Positions 43,556 through 52,795 of a stretch of DNA of 64,000 nt are shown in pieces. Both the position numbers and the translations under genes were made by a program. Source of the stretch: Pirellulaceae bacterium (GTDB lineage Bacteria; Planctomycetota; Planctomycetia; Pirellulales; Pirellulaceae). The first letter of the stretch is position 1. Each line of letters opens with the position of its first letter. The stretch is taken from positions 1-64,000 of the forward strand of contig JADYZV010000028.1 of the NCBI GenBank assembly GCA_020852965.1. Direction: 5' to 3'. The notes under the pieces are model-generated. The model was given only the letters and a program-made list of their open reading frames with translations, had not been told where the DNA came from and did not search any database.

Positions 43556-43775
43556 AATTAGGGTAACCATTCACGAGTTCGTTCGTTTGCTTACCACGAA
43601 AAACACGAAGAACACGAAAAACTGGCTGTGTGCTTTTATCTTTAAACAGTATCTCAGCATTGCTCTTTACCTCATTGGCTGGACCACCAAGAACGCCAGC
43701 AGAGATTATTTTCGTGTCCTTCGTGTGTTTCGTGGTTAATACAACTCCCAATCCTCCGAGTTCGTGAACGGTTAC
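43556..43775. repeat. 220-bp inverted-repeat (MITE-like) element
   Basis: The left arm reads AGGGTAACCATTCACGAGTT, then GTTTGCTTACCACGAAAAAC and ACACGAAGAACACGAAAA (to about 43623). The right arm (43706-43775) is nearly its complement: TTTTCGTGTCCTTCGTGTGT, TTCGTGGTTAA, then GAGTTCGTGAACGGTTAC. The 80-bp centre is unique. No gene fits. The arm also occurs alone at 17912. This could be a non-autonomous element or a bidirectional terminator between the convergent genes. Confidence 0.85.
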
Positions 43776-43788
43776 GAATTAGGGTGGG

Positions 43789-44667
43789 TCAACTACTTGC
43801 GCTGCGATACGACCGCAGCGCTTTCTGGAATACCCAGCGGCTGACGTTGAGCGATGACACTGTGGCGAGCAGAGTAAAGCCGGCCAGCGGCCACTCCCAA
43901 CTGGCGCGGGGTGTTAACGGCTGAGCCAACAGTCGCGCAGGGACATTCACGACGACTAGTACTGGGATCACGAAGGTAAAAACGAATAGCAGCGGCAGTC
44001 CCCAACCTCGGGCATAGATCTCCATTGGGTAGCGGGAAAAGTTGGTGATGTAAAACCAAAAATCATATAGCGTCTGATTGCGTCCCAGCCACACGCTAGT
44101 CGCCGCCAAGCAGATCATCAGGCTGTACAGAATGGCCACACCGCAGGCAATATACAGTGGATAGAGCACCACGATCGACGGCTGAAAATGCCAGGGGTTC
44201 TCTGCACGAGTCATCAAGTGGGCGAGGCTGATGACCATTAAAAGTATGCCAAATAACAGGTTCGACAGACTCGACCAACTCACTTTGCGCAGTGAGATAA
44301 GAAACTGAGTATCGATCGGCTTGAGCATGGCAAAGTCGAGCCCACCGGTGCGGATCAGCTCGCTGAACTCTTCCGAGTTGGGCATGAAAAAGGTCTGCAT
44401 CAAGGAATTGATAATCCAAGTGGTCCCCATAAACACAAAGAACTCGTACTTGCCCCAACCGGTATCACGGCCGATCGAGGTCGTATGCTCGAAGATGATC
44501 CAGTACAGACCGACGTTCATGATCGCCCAACAGACGCTCGATACCGACTCGATCAAAAAGTTGGCGCGGAACATCATGTCGCGCACCAGAGAATTGCGGG
44601 CGAACATCAGGAACACCTTGCCGTAGCTGGGGTGCTTGGATTTTGCTTTGGTTTCACAGGGAGTCAT
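43789..44667 (-). CDS. ABC-2 type exporter permease, subunit 2
   Basis: A 292-residue membrane protein with about six helices and the ABC-2 pattern (FLIESVSSVCWAIMNVGLY, EFSELIRTGGLDFAMLKPIDTQF, SLSNLLFGILLMVISLAHL). It resembles the paired DUF990-like permeases found with an ATPase in planctomycetes and actinobacteria; the transported compound is unknown. Its start directly abuts the stop of the other permease gene. Third gene of the minus-strand set starting at 46494. Confidence 0.83.
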   Translation of the reverse strand: MTPCETKAKSKHPSYGKVFLMFARNSLVRDMMFRANFLIESVSSVCWAIMNVGLYWIIFEHTTSIGRDTGWGKYEFFVFMGTTWIINSLMQTFFMPNSEEFSELIRTGGLDFAMLKPIDTQFLISLRKVSWSSLSNLLFGILLMVISLAHLMTRAENPWHFQPSIVVLYPLYIACGVAILYSLMICLAATSVWLGRNQTLYDFWFYITNFSRYPMEIYARGWGLPLLFVFTFVIPVLVVVNVPARLLAQPLTPRASWEWPLAGFTLLATVSSLNVSRWVFQKALRSYRSASS

Positions 44668-45513
44668 TTAGCCACCGTATCCGCTATAACGCTTAAGGCC
44701 ACGCGAGTAGAGAACTCGGGACAATCCGATCAGCCCCAGCAACCACAGCGCCTCGGTGCCAACTTGCCACCACAATTGCTCGGCGGGAATCTTGCCAAGA
44801 AAAATGGCCGCCGGAAAATAGGCCATATACTTGAAGGGCAACCAATCGACGATCGTCTTCCAGGGTTCGCTCAATAGATCGAGCGGGAACATGTGGCCGG
44901 AGAGAAAGAAGTTGAGCAGCATATAGATGAACAGCAGCGAGCTGACTTCTAGGAACCAAAAGCCGACCAGGCCAATGCAGAGATCCATAAAGAAGCCCAG
45001 CAAGAAACCTAGAACGCACGACAACACAAAAGCAATCAGAATTTCCGACGAAGGCCAACCGCTTGCGAAATAGCCACGGCATAGATAGAAGACCAGCGCA
45101 AAGGGGAGTGTGGCCACCGTGTAGTAGGCGATTTTATGGGCCGCGCGCCCGAGCAACATGAAACCGATCAGGTCGATAGGCTGCACGATATACTTTTTGA
45201 CCTCCCCTTCGCGGATCTGCTTGGCGATCGTCGAGGCCAAGCCAGGCATGCTAGAAAAGGCTCGGGCCAGCATCGACAACAGATAGTAGGCAATCATATC
45301 ATCGAGCGAATAGCCGGCCAAGCGCGCGGTCGACGATCCGCTACCAACGGCTTCAAACACAGCCGTCCATAAAAAAACCTGAGTGATAATCGGCAAAAAT
45401 CGCATCAGCGTCCCGAGCGCGAAGTCACCGCGATAGGCCAAGCGCTCTTCCAAGGCGATGCGAAAAATCATCCACCAGCAGGCAACTCGATTGGTTAGAC
45501 TTAGTGCGAACAT
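44668..45513 (-). CDS. ABC-2 type exporter permease, subunit 1
   Basis: A 281-residue membrane protein with about six helices. The segment SMPGLASTIAKQIREGEVKKYIVQPIDLIGFML is the conserved cytoplasmic piece (REGE..KYI.QPID), matching the FSELIRTGGLDFAMLKPID of its partner, which shows the two are paralogous subunits. It lies 3 bp after the ATPase gene and abuts the second permease, so all three are one operon. Confidence 0.85.
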   Translation of the reverse strand: MFALSLTNRVACWWMIFRIALEERLAYRGDFALGTLMRFLPIITQVFLWTAVFEAVGSGSSTARLAGYSLDDMIAYYLLSMLARAFSSMPGLASTIAKQIREGEVKKYIVQPIDLIGFMLLGRAAHKIAYYTVATLPFALVFYLCRGYFASGWPSSEILIAFVLSCVLGFLLGFFMDLCIGLVGFWFLEVSSLLFIYMLLNFFLSGHMFPLDLLSEPWKTIVDWLPFKYMAYFPAAIFLGKIPAEQLWWQVGTEALWLLGLIGLSRVLYSRGLKRYSGYGG

Positions 45514-45516
45514 GGA

Positions 45517-46494
45517 TCAATTCGATTTCTGATACAAATCAGCGATGACGTCTTCTAGCGGGGGATCCTCTACCGCCACATCGTCCACTTGGTAATGTTG
45601 CAGGATGGCAGCCAACATTTTCGGCACCTCGGCGCGAGCGCAGCGCAACGCTACTTTTGGCAAAACGACAGAAGTTACTTCGGCGAAACGTTCCAGCCCC
45701 TCGGCGGATTGACCGTCGGAGAGCTGCAATTTCAAAATCTTCGATCCACTAAAGCTATCGATGATTCCCGAGAGCGAGCCATCAAACTTGATGGCTCCGT
45801 CGGTAATCACCACCACCCGTTGGCACAACGCGGCGATATCCTTCATGTAGTGGCTGGTCAACAGGATCGTGGTCTTGCGCTGCTGCTGATAGTAGCGCAG
45901 GAATTGCTGAATATTGTGCTGCGCGACGACGTCCAGCCCGATGGTCGGTTCGTCGAGGAAAAGCACTTCGGGAGAGTGCAGCAAGGCGGCGATCAGCTCC
46001 ATTTTCATCCGTTCGCCGAGCGATAGCTCGCGGACTGGACGTCCGAGCAGTTTTTGCACTTGCAGCAGATCTGACAGCTCATTGAGCGAACGCGTGAACT
46101 CTTTCTTGTCGATCTGGTAGATGCGCTCATGCAGCCGAAACGACTCCTGGGCAGGCAGATCCCACCAGAGTTGATTCTTCTGGCCCATGACCAGCGCGAA
46201 GCGCCGGCGATAGTCGTTGTCGCGCAGCCAAGGAACATGCCCCATCACTCGGGCAGTACCGCTGGTCGGATAGATGACGCCAGAGAGCAGCTTTAACGTG
46301 GTGGTCTTGCCGGCTCCGTTGGGTCCCAAGAAGGCGACAAACTCCCCCTGCTCGACCTTCAAGTCGACAGTTCGTACCGCCTCGACGTCGCGGTACTCGC
46401 GGTGCCAAAGTCCGCGCACGGCGGCTAACAAGCCCTCCTGCTTTTGGTAGACTCGGTACGATTTCGATAGTTTTTCAATCTCGATGATGGCCAT
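45517..46494 (-). CDS. ABC-2 exporter ATP-binding protein
   Basis: A 325-residue ATPase. Walker A GPNGAGKTTTLKLL, signature REVRELSLGERMKMELIAAL (VRELSLGERMK), Walker B PEVLFLDEPTIGLD, switch histidine LLTSHYMKDI. The C-terminal extension (about 225-325) is typical of drug/polysaccharide exporter ATPases. ATG 46494 begins MAIIEIEKLSKSYRV; the longer frame upstream runs into the ispF promoter region. It diverges from ispF with about 60 bp between starts, so promoters overlap there. Confidence 0.92.
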   Translation of the reverse strand: MAIIEIEKLSKSYRVYQKQEGLLAAVRGLWHREYRDVEAVRTVDLKVEQGEFVAFLGPNGAGKTTTLKLLSGVIYPTSGTARVMGHVPWLRDNDYRRRFALVMGQKNQLWWDLPAQESFRLHERIYQIDKKEFTRSLNELSDLLQVQKLLGRPVRELSLGERMKMELIAALLHSPEVLFLDEPTIGLDVVAQHNIQQFLRYYQQQRKTTILLTSHYMKDIAALCQRVVVITDGAIKFDGSLSGIIDSFSGSKILKLQLSDGQSAEGLERFAEVTSVVLPKVALRCARAEVPKMLAAILQHYQVDDVAVEDPPLEDVIADLYQKSN

Positions 46495-46554
46495 AGCGAT
46501 CGAATTATAGTGGCCAATCAACTCGCGCACAGCCTCTAACGACAAACCGTACAA

Positions 46555-47040
46555 ATGCTTCCAGAACTTCGCATTGGCTTGGGACACGACACGCACCGCA
46601 TTGCCTCAGGCGGCCCACTACGGCTGGGAGGGATCGACATCGATGTCGATTTCCATTTGGAGGGGCACAGCGATGCGGACGTGCTTTTGCACGCGATTAC
46701 CGATAGCTTACTTGGCGCTTCGAATCTGGGGGACATCGGCGAGCTGTTCCCCGATACGCTGGCTGAGAATAAGGGGCGCGACTCCGGCCAGATGCTCGCA
46801 CTGGCTTGGAGGAAGGTCCACGCGACGGGCTGGCAAGTTGCCAATATCGACTGCGTCGTACTAGCCGAACGTCCCAAACTGCTACCGCACCGCGCGGCCA
46901 TTTGCCAACGCATCGCCGCTATTTTAGAGCTCGCTCCCGAGCGCATCAGTCTCAAGGGGAAGACCGGCGAGAAAAGCGGCGATGTAGGCACAGGCAAGAT
47001 CATGCAAGCCATCGCCACTTGCCTGCTCTGGCGAACATGA
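46555..47040 (+). CDS. ispF: 2-C-methyl-D-erythritol 2,4-cyclodiphosphate synthase
   Basis: A 161-residue enzyme of the MEP isoprenoid pathway, which converts CDP-ME 2-phosphate to the cyclic diphosphate and CMP. Signatures: GLGHDTHRIASGGPLRLGGI (Asp and His zinc ligands), LEGHSDADVLLHAITDSLLGA (IspF hallmark HSDADVLLHA), DIGELFPDT and KGKTGEKSGDVG near the C-terminus. Length is normal. A long minus-strand frame on the other strand of this gene is a shadow. Confidence 0.97.
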   Translation: MLPELRIGLGHDTHRIASGGPLRLGGIDIDVDFHLEGHSDADVLLHAITDSLLGASNLGDIGELFPDTLAENKGRDSGQMLALAWRKVHATGWQVANIDCVVLAERPKLLPHRAAICQRIAAILELAPERISLKGKTGEKSGDVGTGKIMQAIATCLLWRT

Positions 47041-47724
47041 AAACTGATTTCCAAACACACAGGTAGCGGTGAAACTGCGGATTTGGATAGCCAGGGGTGA
47101 GCGCGTCGAGCCCTAACGAGTCAAGCGTAACCCCTCGACGGCTATCGAAATTGCTAATCCGAGTTAAACAATTTACTTAGACTTCTTGAAATCGTTTAAC
47201 GCCGAGCCGGAGCAGGCCGAGATTCGCAAGGCGAGCTGATCTGCGGGTTGGTCTCTGACGAACCATAGCACTTGCCAACCCACTTTCGCGGCCTGCGCAG
47301 GCGACGGCACCTGCGACAGCCACCTGCTATGGCAACACGCACACGCCAACCCACTCTACCCTCTGGCGCGCTGGTGCCCGCGCCGACGTGCAATCGACTC
47401 CGCTTCTGCCTGCGCCTACGTAGCCGGTACTCACGCGCTGGTTCAATCACTAGTGATTCGTGACCCTACTCCATAGTTGACAACACTCATGATCCACCGG
47501 CCACTCCGGCTAGGCGTTAAACAATTACAACGGTACCCATCGTAACGACTGCGCCGATTGCAATGAGATTGATGTCACCCGGTGGACGTTACCTACTCAA
47601 TTCAATGATGTTTTTTTTCATCATTTTCGGTTGCGTGCGGCATTTGTGACCTACGTTTGCCTGGAAGTTCTCCGCAGCCTGCGAGAACTGAGCACAACCA
47701 GGCCACGAAGCGAGTGCGAAAGCC
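47041..47724. other. Intergenic region before flagellar cluster
   Basis: 684 bp. Most is the long repeat at 47194-47522. The last 200 bp carries a T-rich tract (TTTTTTTTCATCATTTT near 47609) and should hold the promoter of the flagellar genes; no sigma-54 or sigma-28 consensus was found by eye. Confidence 0.5.
47194..47522 (-). repeat. Long dispersed repeat copy 2 with attC-like ends
   Basis: A 329-bp segment bounded by GTTTAACGCCGAGCCGGAG (47194-47212) and its near-complement CTCCGGCTAGGCGTTAAAC (47504-47522). It contains an internal GCCTGCGCAGGC palindrome and CTACGTAGCCGG, and matches 20332-20650 in reverse orientation. A further GTTAAAC lies at 47163-47169. The ends fit the integron core forms RYYYAAC and GTTRRRY, but the spacing is far longer than a normal attC site. 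Open frames in it are not genes. Confidence 0.82.
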
Positions 47725-47952
47725 ATGATCAAATTGACACGGTTGGATGGACACGCTTTCATCCTCAATGCCGACTTAATTCGCTTTGTCGAACAGCGAC
47801 CCGATACTTACGTGACATTGACTTCGGGCGACCGGATCCTGGTTCGCGAAGCCATGGACCAAGTGGTCGAGCTGGCGGTCGAGTACCAGCAGCGCAAGGC
47901 GATGTTACCCAGCTTTCAACGTTCCCCCTCACACGCAATTTGTTCGGAGTAG
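47725..47952 (+). CDS. flbD: FlbD family flagellar protein
   Basis: A 75-residue small protein: MIKLTRLDGHAFILNADLIRFVE, then QRPDTYVTLTSGDRILVREAMDQVVELAVEYQ. This is the FlbD family pattern (I.LTRL.G..F.LN.DLI..IE..PDT.ITL..G....V.E). FlbD genes commonly sit at the head of flagellar clusters; here motA follows six bases on. Exact role is unclear. No strong Shine-Dalgarno seen, so the start relies on conservation. Confidence 0.9.
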   Translation: MIKLTRLDGHAFILNADLIRFVEQRPDTYVTLTSGDRILVREAMDQVVELAVEYQQRKAMLPSFQRSPSHAICSE

Positions 47953-47958
47953 TCCCTC

Positions 47959-48729
47959 GTGGATATCACCTCACTCGTTGGCTTTCTCCTGGCGATCGGC
48001 CTAATTCTGGCATCGATCATGATGGGCAACGCCCCGTTCACTGCCTTTATCGATATTCCGTCGATTGCGGTGGTTATTGGGGGTGCAGGCGCGGCGGGCA
48101 TGATGGCCTTCCCGCTCAAATCGTTCATGGCCCTGCCAATGGTCATGAAGAAGGCCTTTCTCAATAAGCAAGACGACATATTGGTTCTGATCCAGACGCT
48201 GGTCAGTTTGGCTGAAGTGGCGCGGCGCGACGGCCTGCTGGCGCTCGAAAGCAAGATGGCCGATGTGGAGCAGCCGGTGATCAAGTCGGGTTTGCAAATG
48301 GCCATCGATGGCAACGATGCTGACACGATCGAATCGGTTATGCGCACCGAGATGGAAGCCATTTTTAGACGGCACAAAGAGGGACGTTCGATCTTGGACC
48401 AATTGGCTCGTTTCGCCCCAGCCTATGGGATGATCGGAACGTTGATGGGTCTGATTATGATGCTCAGCGACATGTCTGACCCATCAGGTATTGGTAAAGG
48501 GATGGCGGTCGCGTTGATCACCACCTTGTACGGTGCGATCGCGGCCAACGTTGTTTTTCAACCCTTCGCTGAAAAGCTGGGATTGATCAGCAAGTATGAA
48601 CTCAATGCTATGGAGCTTGTCGTTCGAGGCGTTCTGGCCATCCAGTCGGGCGAGAGCCCACGTGCGTTGGAACAACGCCTGTTGACCTACTTGCATCCCA
48701 AGAAGCGCCCTAAGAAAGACAAGGAATAA
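47959..48729 (+). CDS. motA: Flagellar motor stator protein MotA
   Basis: A 256-residue membrane protein starting at GTG 47959 (MDITSLVGFLLAIGLILASI). Four membrane helices: about 3-22, 34-53, 150-175 and 180-200. The cytoplasmic loop has the charged residues that interact with FliG (RRDGLLALESKMADVEQP ... RRHKEGRSILDQL), and PAYGMIGTLMGLIMML plus MAVALITTLYGAIAANVVF are the MotA hallmark. Together with MotB it forms the proton- or sodium-driven stator. Six bases separate it from flbD and five from motB. Confidence 0.95.
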   Translation: MDITSLVGFLLAIGLILASIMMGNAPFTAFIDIPSIAVVIGGAGAAGMMAFPLKSFMALPMVMKKAFLNKQDDILVLIQTLVSLAEVARRDGLLALESKMADVEQPVIKSGLQMAIDGNDADTIESVMRTEMEAIFRRHKEGRSILDQLARFAPAYGMIGTLMGLIMMLSDMSDPSGIGKGMAVALITTLYGAIAANVVFQPFAEKLGLISKYELNAMELVVRGVLAIQSGESPRALEQRLLTYLHPKKRPKKDKE

Positions 48730-48734
48730 CCATC

Positions 48735-49499
48735 ATGGAAGAAGATCCACCAATTGGAATTCCCGAATGGGTTGTGACCTTCGGGGACATGATGTCGCTG
48801 CTGCTAACGTTCTTTATCATGCTGGTTTCGATGAGCGAAATGAAGCAAGAGGATAAGAAGTTTCAAGCGATGGTCGAATCGATGCAAGAGCGGTTCGGAT
48901 ACGAACTGTCCGTCGATAGCTCAACCCCGGGCGATCACAAATCGCGGACGAGCGAATTTCGCGTGCTGTCGACTACAGGCCGCGCCAAAAAGAAAGACAC
49001 TCATAACGGTGGTGTCCCAACCAAGGCTCCCGTTGGGGAGAATGAGCGGGTGCGCATTGTTCGTCCCGGTGGCAATACGGCCATTGGCACGGTCGTGTTT
49101 TTCGACGACGGCACATTGGAATTGAACGAGGATGCCAAAGCGGCCTTGGATGAACAAGTCAAACTGCTCAGCGGCAAACCGCAGAAGATCGAAATTCGCG
49201 GACACACAGCCCAGCAACTGGCGACTCACGGCTCTGATCCCTTGGATTCGATGGATTTGGCCTACCGTCGCAGTCGCAACGTCTGTCTGTATTTGACGGA
49301 AGTTCATAATATTCCCCCCGAGCGCCTTCGTCTGACGTCAGCCGGAGCTTGGGAGCCGATGTATCTATCCAGCGATCCTGACAAAACCCGTCTGAATCCG
49401 CGCGTCGAAGTATTTCTCCTGGAAGAGACGGTGGATCAACTGATCGGCACCGTTCAGGAACGCAACAACGGAATTTTAGAAACCCCAGCAGCGGAGTAA
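48735..49499 (+). CDS. motB: Flagellar motor stator protein MotB
   Basis: A 254-residue protein with an N-terminal membrane helix VTFGDMMSLLLTFFIMLVSM, whose Asp17 matches the ion-binding aspartate (FxDMMS) of MotB, and a C-terminal OmpA-like peptidoglycan-binding domain (LELNEDAKAALDEQVKLL, IEIRGHTAQQ, YRRSRNVCLYLTE, RLTSAGAWEP). It anchors the stator to the cell wall. The linker (about 60-110) is variable. It overlaps nothing but follows motA closely and precedes fliL by three bases. Confidence 0.95.
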   Translation: MEEDPPIGIPEWVVTFGDMMSLLLTFFIMLVSMSEMKQEDKKFQAMVESMQERFGYELSVDSSTPGDHKSRTSEFRVLSTTGRAKKKDTHNGGVPTKAPVGENERVRIVRPGGNTAIGTVVFFDDGTLELNEDAKAALDEQVKLLSGKPQKIEIRGHTAQQLATHGSDPLDSMDLAYRRSRNVCLYLTEVHNIPPERLRLTSAGAWEPMYLSSDPDKTRLNPRVEVFLLEETVDQLIGTVQERNNGILETPAAE

Positions 49500-49502
49500 A
49501 TC

Positions 49503-50054
49503 ATGGCCGAAACGCCTCCAGTCGCCAATGCGCCCGCCAAACCTTCCCTATTCCCCAAGCTCTTCGTATCGGGGCTGGTAGCCAGCGTGATCGTAGCTGA
49601 AACGTTCATCTTTTTCTTCATGGTCCCCAGCGCCGACGATGTGGCCGCCCTGGCCGAAGCTCGCTTGATCGACAAAGTTGAAAAGAAGATGGAAAAAACG
49701 GGTGAGGAAAAGATTAACGATCCGGAAGCTATCAAAGAATTCGCGCTCGGAACCTACGGGATTGTTTTCACCCCTCCGGGCTCGGATCGCAATTATCGCG
49801 TCGAATTCCGATTATTCGGGACGGTCAAAGACAAAAACGAGAAGGAACTGGAACGCTTGTACGCTGAACGGCAAGGGCGATTCCACCACCGCATGATGCT
49901 CGAGGTCCGCAACGCGACGATGGACGAATTGTCCGAAAACCAGTTGGGCTTGATTCAGCGGCGCATTCTTGCGACAAGCAACGATATTCTGGGAGCCGAC
50001 GACCCCATCCTATTGGGTGTGGGCTTCAACGACTACCAGTTGATCGAAGAATAG
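49503..50054 (+). CDS. fliL: FliL-like flagellar basal body protein
   Basis: A 183-residue protein with one membrane helix (about 20-40, LFVSGLVASVIVAETFIFFF) and a periplasmic domain (YRVEFRLFGTV...FHHRMMLEVRNATMDELSE...RRILATSNDIL) resembling FliL, which surrounds the stator and aids torque. Sequence identity to classical FliL is low, so the assignment leans on position between motB and fliN. It begins three bases after motB; the fliN gene follows after 36 bp. Confidence 0.78.
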   Translation: MAETPPVANAPAKPSLFPKLFVSGLVASVIVAETFIFFFMVPSADDVAALAEARLIDKVEKKMEKTGEEKINDPEAIKEFALGTYGIVFTPPGSDRNYRVEFRLFGTVKDKNEKELERLYAERQGRFHHRMMLEVRNATMDELSENQLGLIQRRILATSNDILGADDPILLGVGFNDYQLIEE

Positions 50055-50090
50055 CAGGCCGTCACGAGCCCCGCAGGGAAGCAGGCAAAC

Positions 50091-50567
50091 ATGAGCTCGA
50101 CCGAAGAAACCCAAGAAGCAACTACCAAACCGCAGGCTGCAAATCCGCCTGCCGCCAATGCGGCGGCCACTGATGCTGTGGCTGAGAAAGCGGCCAAGCT
50201 GCTCGAAGATGCCGAGACGGCACTCAACGACATCGATCGCCCCGCGCCCAGCGCTGCGGTTAAACCCTTTCAGCTCGAAGACCTAGTCGGCCACGAAGGC
50301 CCACCTGACAAGTGTTCGATCGATCTACTGCGCGACGTCGACCTCGACCTGAAAATCGAGCTCGGACGCACCCACATGCTCTTAGAGGATGTACTCAGTC
50401 TGAGGCGAGGTTCGGTCGTCACGCTCGACAAACTGGCCGGCGATCCCGTCGACCTCTACGCCAACGGACGCCTGGTCGCTCGCGGCGAGATCCTAGTGCT
50501 CAACGACAATTTTTGCGTGCGCGTCGCAGAACTTGTCGGCTCCGAATCACTACTCGATGAACCGTGA
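50091..50567 (+). CDS. fliN: Flagellar motor switch protein FliN
   Basis: A 158-residue protein with an Ala-rich N-terminal part (1-60) and the SpoA/FliN domain at about 75-150: [33 protein letters not shown], then [27 protein letters not shown]. This is the C-ring switch subunit. No fliM gene lies beside it in this window, although fliM-fliN usually pair. The next gene, fliO, is separated by a 260-bp gap that contains a large palindrome. Confidence 0.94.
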   Translation: MSSTEETQEATTKPQAANPPAANAAATDAVAEKAAKLLEDAETALNDIDRPAPSAAVKPFQLEDLVGHEGPPDKCSIDLLRDVDLDLKIELGRTHMLLEDVLSLRRGSVVTLDKLAGDPVDLYANGRLVARGEILVLNDNFCVRVAELVGSESLLDEP

Positions 50568-50685
50568 TTGAGACCGCACGAAGCCTCCGCAACTTCGTAG
50601 CGTCTGTATTTCCCAAACCCATAAAACTATCGCGATTGTACTTTATCAAAGCTAAGATTTAGAGTTCATTGGTTTTTGACAATCT

Positions 50686-50803
50686 ACTAAGCATCGTGCG
50701 GAAAATATCTGTCGGATGTGGAAAGTGGCATAGGCTTCCAGTCTGTGACTTTCGGCCCGACAGGCTGGAAGCCTATCCCACTTATTTCCCGCACGATGCT
50801 AAA
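50686..50803. repeat. 118-bp nested palindrome between fliN and fliO
   Basis: Outer arms CTAAGCATCGTGCGGAAAAT (50687 on) and TTATTTCCCGCACGATGCTA ending near 50802; inner arms GTGGCATAGGCTTCCAGTCT (50725 on) and GACAGGCTGGAAGCCTATCC (50759 on). The whole region can fold as one cruciform or long hairpin. One arm recurs at 20741-20759. It would act as a transcription barrier inside the flagellar cluster unless read through. Confidence 0.9.
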
Positions 50804-50827
50804 GCGATTCGACAAGGATGTCGAAAC

Positions 50828-51604
50828 TTGAGACCCACCGACCCAACCCTCCACTGCTCGCTGCGAAGCGCCGTCGATAGCGTTTTATATTGCATTGGTG
50901 CTTGCGCGATTACCATGAGCTTGGTGGCTTTGCCGAGCCTTACTTGGGCGCAAGCTCCGAACGGTACCAACTATCCGACGGCAATCATCTCTAGCGGCGG
51001 CGCGGTACCGGCAGAAATCAACCGAGCCACCGAGGCGAATCAACGATCAACTCACGCTTCCTCGTGGATTGCCGACGGAAACGCTGGCAACCTGCGTCCA
51101 CAGTCGACTGCACCACCAACGGCGCGCGGACAGTCGCCGGTTAGTCCCATTCAAACAAGACTGGCCTCTGCGTCCAACGGCATCGAACACATTCCGCTGG
51201 CACGGCCCACCGAGCGATCGAAAGACAAACAGCCGAAAGGGACTGCAAGCACATTGCAGATGCTCGTATCCATCGTTTCCAGCTTGCTACTCGTAGTCGG
51301 ATTATTCTTAGGAGTTGCCTGGTGCTATCGCAAAACACTCGGAACGACGTTGGCCGGTGGACTACCCAAACAAGTCGTCAACGTACTCGGTAGAACTTCA
51401 ATCTCCGCTCGACAGCAAATGGTGCTCGTCCGCTTCGGTTCCAAACTACTACTGGTCAGCGTCATCCAAGGCGAAGCGCGTACACTGGGCGAGATAACCG
51501 ACCCGCTCGAAGTCGACCAAATGCTCGGACTGTGCGAAAGTGGTCAGCCAGGAAGTATCTCGCAATCCTTCAAGAGCCTGTTGGTTTCGGAGGAGAAGCG
51601 ATGA
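50828..51604 (+). CDS. fliO: Flagellar biosynthetic protein FliO
   Basis: A 258-residue protein with a signal-like segment ([24 protein letters not shown]), a long low-complexity region, one membrane helix ([20 protein letters not shown]) and the FliO domain: [23 protein letters not shown] then [17 protein letters not shown]. FliO helps assemble the FliP ring of the export gate. TTG 50828 is preferred to longer starts because those would pass through the palindrome at 50686-50803, and an AAGGA at 50814-50818 is well placed. The stop overlaps the fliP start (ATGA). Confidence 0.85.
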   Translation: MRPTDPTLHCSLRSAVDSVLYCIGACAITMSLVALPSLTWAQAPNGTNYPTAIISSGGAVPAEINRATEANQRSTHASSWIADGNAGNLRPQSTAPPTARGQSPVSPIQTRLASASNGIEHIPLARPTERSKDKQPKGTASTLQMLVSIVSSLLLVVGLFLGVAWCYRKTLGTTLAGGLPKQVVNVLGRTSISARQQMVLVRFGSKLLLVSVIQGEARTLGEITDPLEVDQMLGLCESGQPGSISQSFKSLLVSEEKR

Positions 51605-52494
51605 AAAGCTCGTTCCTAGCTTCAGTTCTATTGACGCTATTCATCACTCTGCTTGCTGCATTCGCACCCTCGGCGGCTCGAGGACAGGAAGCCAATGGCT
51701 TTGGGGATAACAGTTCCAGCACAGGCCGCCTATTCGAACAAGTGTCACAATCGTTGGCAGCCAAAGCCGAACCAGCAGGCCCGAGCGTCGAAAACTTCTT
51801 GTTGAGCGGTCCTGACAAGTGGACTAGTCGCGAAGGTTTGTCGAGCAGCCTCCAAATACTCATTCTGTTGACCGTGCTCAGCTTGGCCCCGGCTATTTTG
51901 CTCATGACCACCTGCTATGTGCGCATCATCGTCGTCATGGGCTTGCTGCGACAAGCGCTCGGAACGGGGCAGTTGCCCCCGAGCCAAGTCATTACCTCGA
52001 TCTCGCTTTTTATGACCCTGTTCATCATGGCACCCGTGTGGACCGAGGTTTATGACAAAGCCATCGCACCCTACACCGCACCTGGCTCGACGATGAGTAT
52101 CGAACAAGCCTGGAATACCGGCATACAACCTATTCGCAATTTCATGAGTCGTCAGATCGACTGGGCCGACAACGAAGATGACGTCGATCTGTTCTACGCC
52201 TACTATCAACCCGACAGCCCCTTGCCCAGCGGCTTCGAAGAGGTGCCGTTACAAGTGCTATTGCCGGCCTACATGCTGAGCGAATTGAAAACCGCGTTCC
52301 TGATTGGATTCCAGATCTTTCTCCCCTTTCTCTTGATCGACCTGGTAGTCGCCAGCGTGACGATCTCGATGGGGATGATGATGCTCCCTCCCGCCATGAT
52401 CTCGCTGCCGTTCAAGCTACTATTGTTTGTGCTAATCGATGGTTGGCATTTGATCGTTGGCATGTTGCTCGAGAGCTTTGGTACCTATGGATAG
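51601..52494 (+). CDS. fliP: Flagellar export gate protein FliP
   Basis: A 297-residue protein with a cleavable signal peptide ([29 protein letters not shown]) and the FliP core: [33 protein letters not shown] (broken into motifs [11 protein letters not shown] and [15 protein letters not shown]), [49 protein letters not shown] and [22 protein letters not shown]. It forms the core of the type III export gate with FliQ and FliR. The region before the core (about 30-90) is longer than in enteric FliP. Confidence 0.97.
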   Translation: MKSSFLASVLLTLFITLLAAFAPSAARGQEANGFGDNSSSTGRLFEQVSQSLAAKAEPAGPSVENFLLSGPDKWTSREGLSSSLQILILLTVLSLAPAILLMTTCYVRIIVVMGLLRQALGTGQLPPSQVITSISLFMTLFIMAPVWTEVYDKAIAPYTAPGSTMSIEQAWNTGIQPIRNFMSRQIDWADNEDDVDLFYAYYQPDSPLPSGFEEVPLQVLLPAYMLSELKTAFLIGFQIFLPFLLIDLVVASVTISMGMMMLPPAMISLPFKLLLFVLIDGWHLIVGMLLESFGTYG

Positions 52495-52512
52495 TTTTAT
52501 TGGAGAATTTAG

Positions 52513-52785
52513 ATGAACCCTTCTGACGCTGTTGAATTGGTACGCGCCGCCGTGCTCACCGCCATGCTGATTGGCGCACCGCTCCTGTTGATGGGAATGC
52601 TGGTCGGATTGGTTATCAGTTTGATGCAAGCGGTCACGCAAATCCAAGATCAAACGCTCAACGCCGTCCCCAAGATCATTGCCATGGTGTTGGCACTCGT
52701 GTTCTGTCTACCGTGGATTGCCGACCGGATGATCGAGTACACCACCAAGACGTATACCGATATCCCGATGGTTGTAAGTAAGTAG
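52513..52785 (+). CDS. fliQ: Flagellar export gate protein FliQ
   Basis: A 90-residue protein with two membrane helices: AVLTAMLIGAPLLLMGMLVGLVISLMQAVTQIQ (LIGAPLLLMGMLVGLVIS, then LMQAVTQIQDQTL) and IIAMVLALVFCLPWI. The LMQAxTQIQDQTL motif is diagnostic of FliQ. It follows fliP by 18 bp. A 183-bp gap filled by palindromic repeats separates it from fliR. Confidence 0.96.
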   Translation: MNPSDAVELVRAAVLTAMLIGAPLLLMGMLVGLVISLMQAVTQIQDQTLNAVPKIIAMVLALVFCLPWIADRMIEYTTKTYTDIPMVVSK

Positions 52786-52795
52786 TTTTCGCAGC

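Noticed and set aside
46536..47060. 174-codon minus-strand frame opposite ispF
   Set aside because: It overlaps ispF completely and has no family features; ispF is certain.
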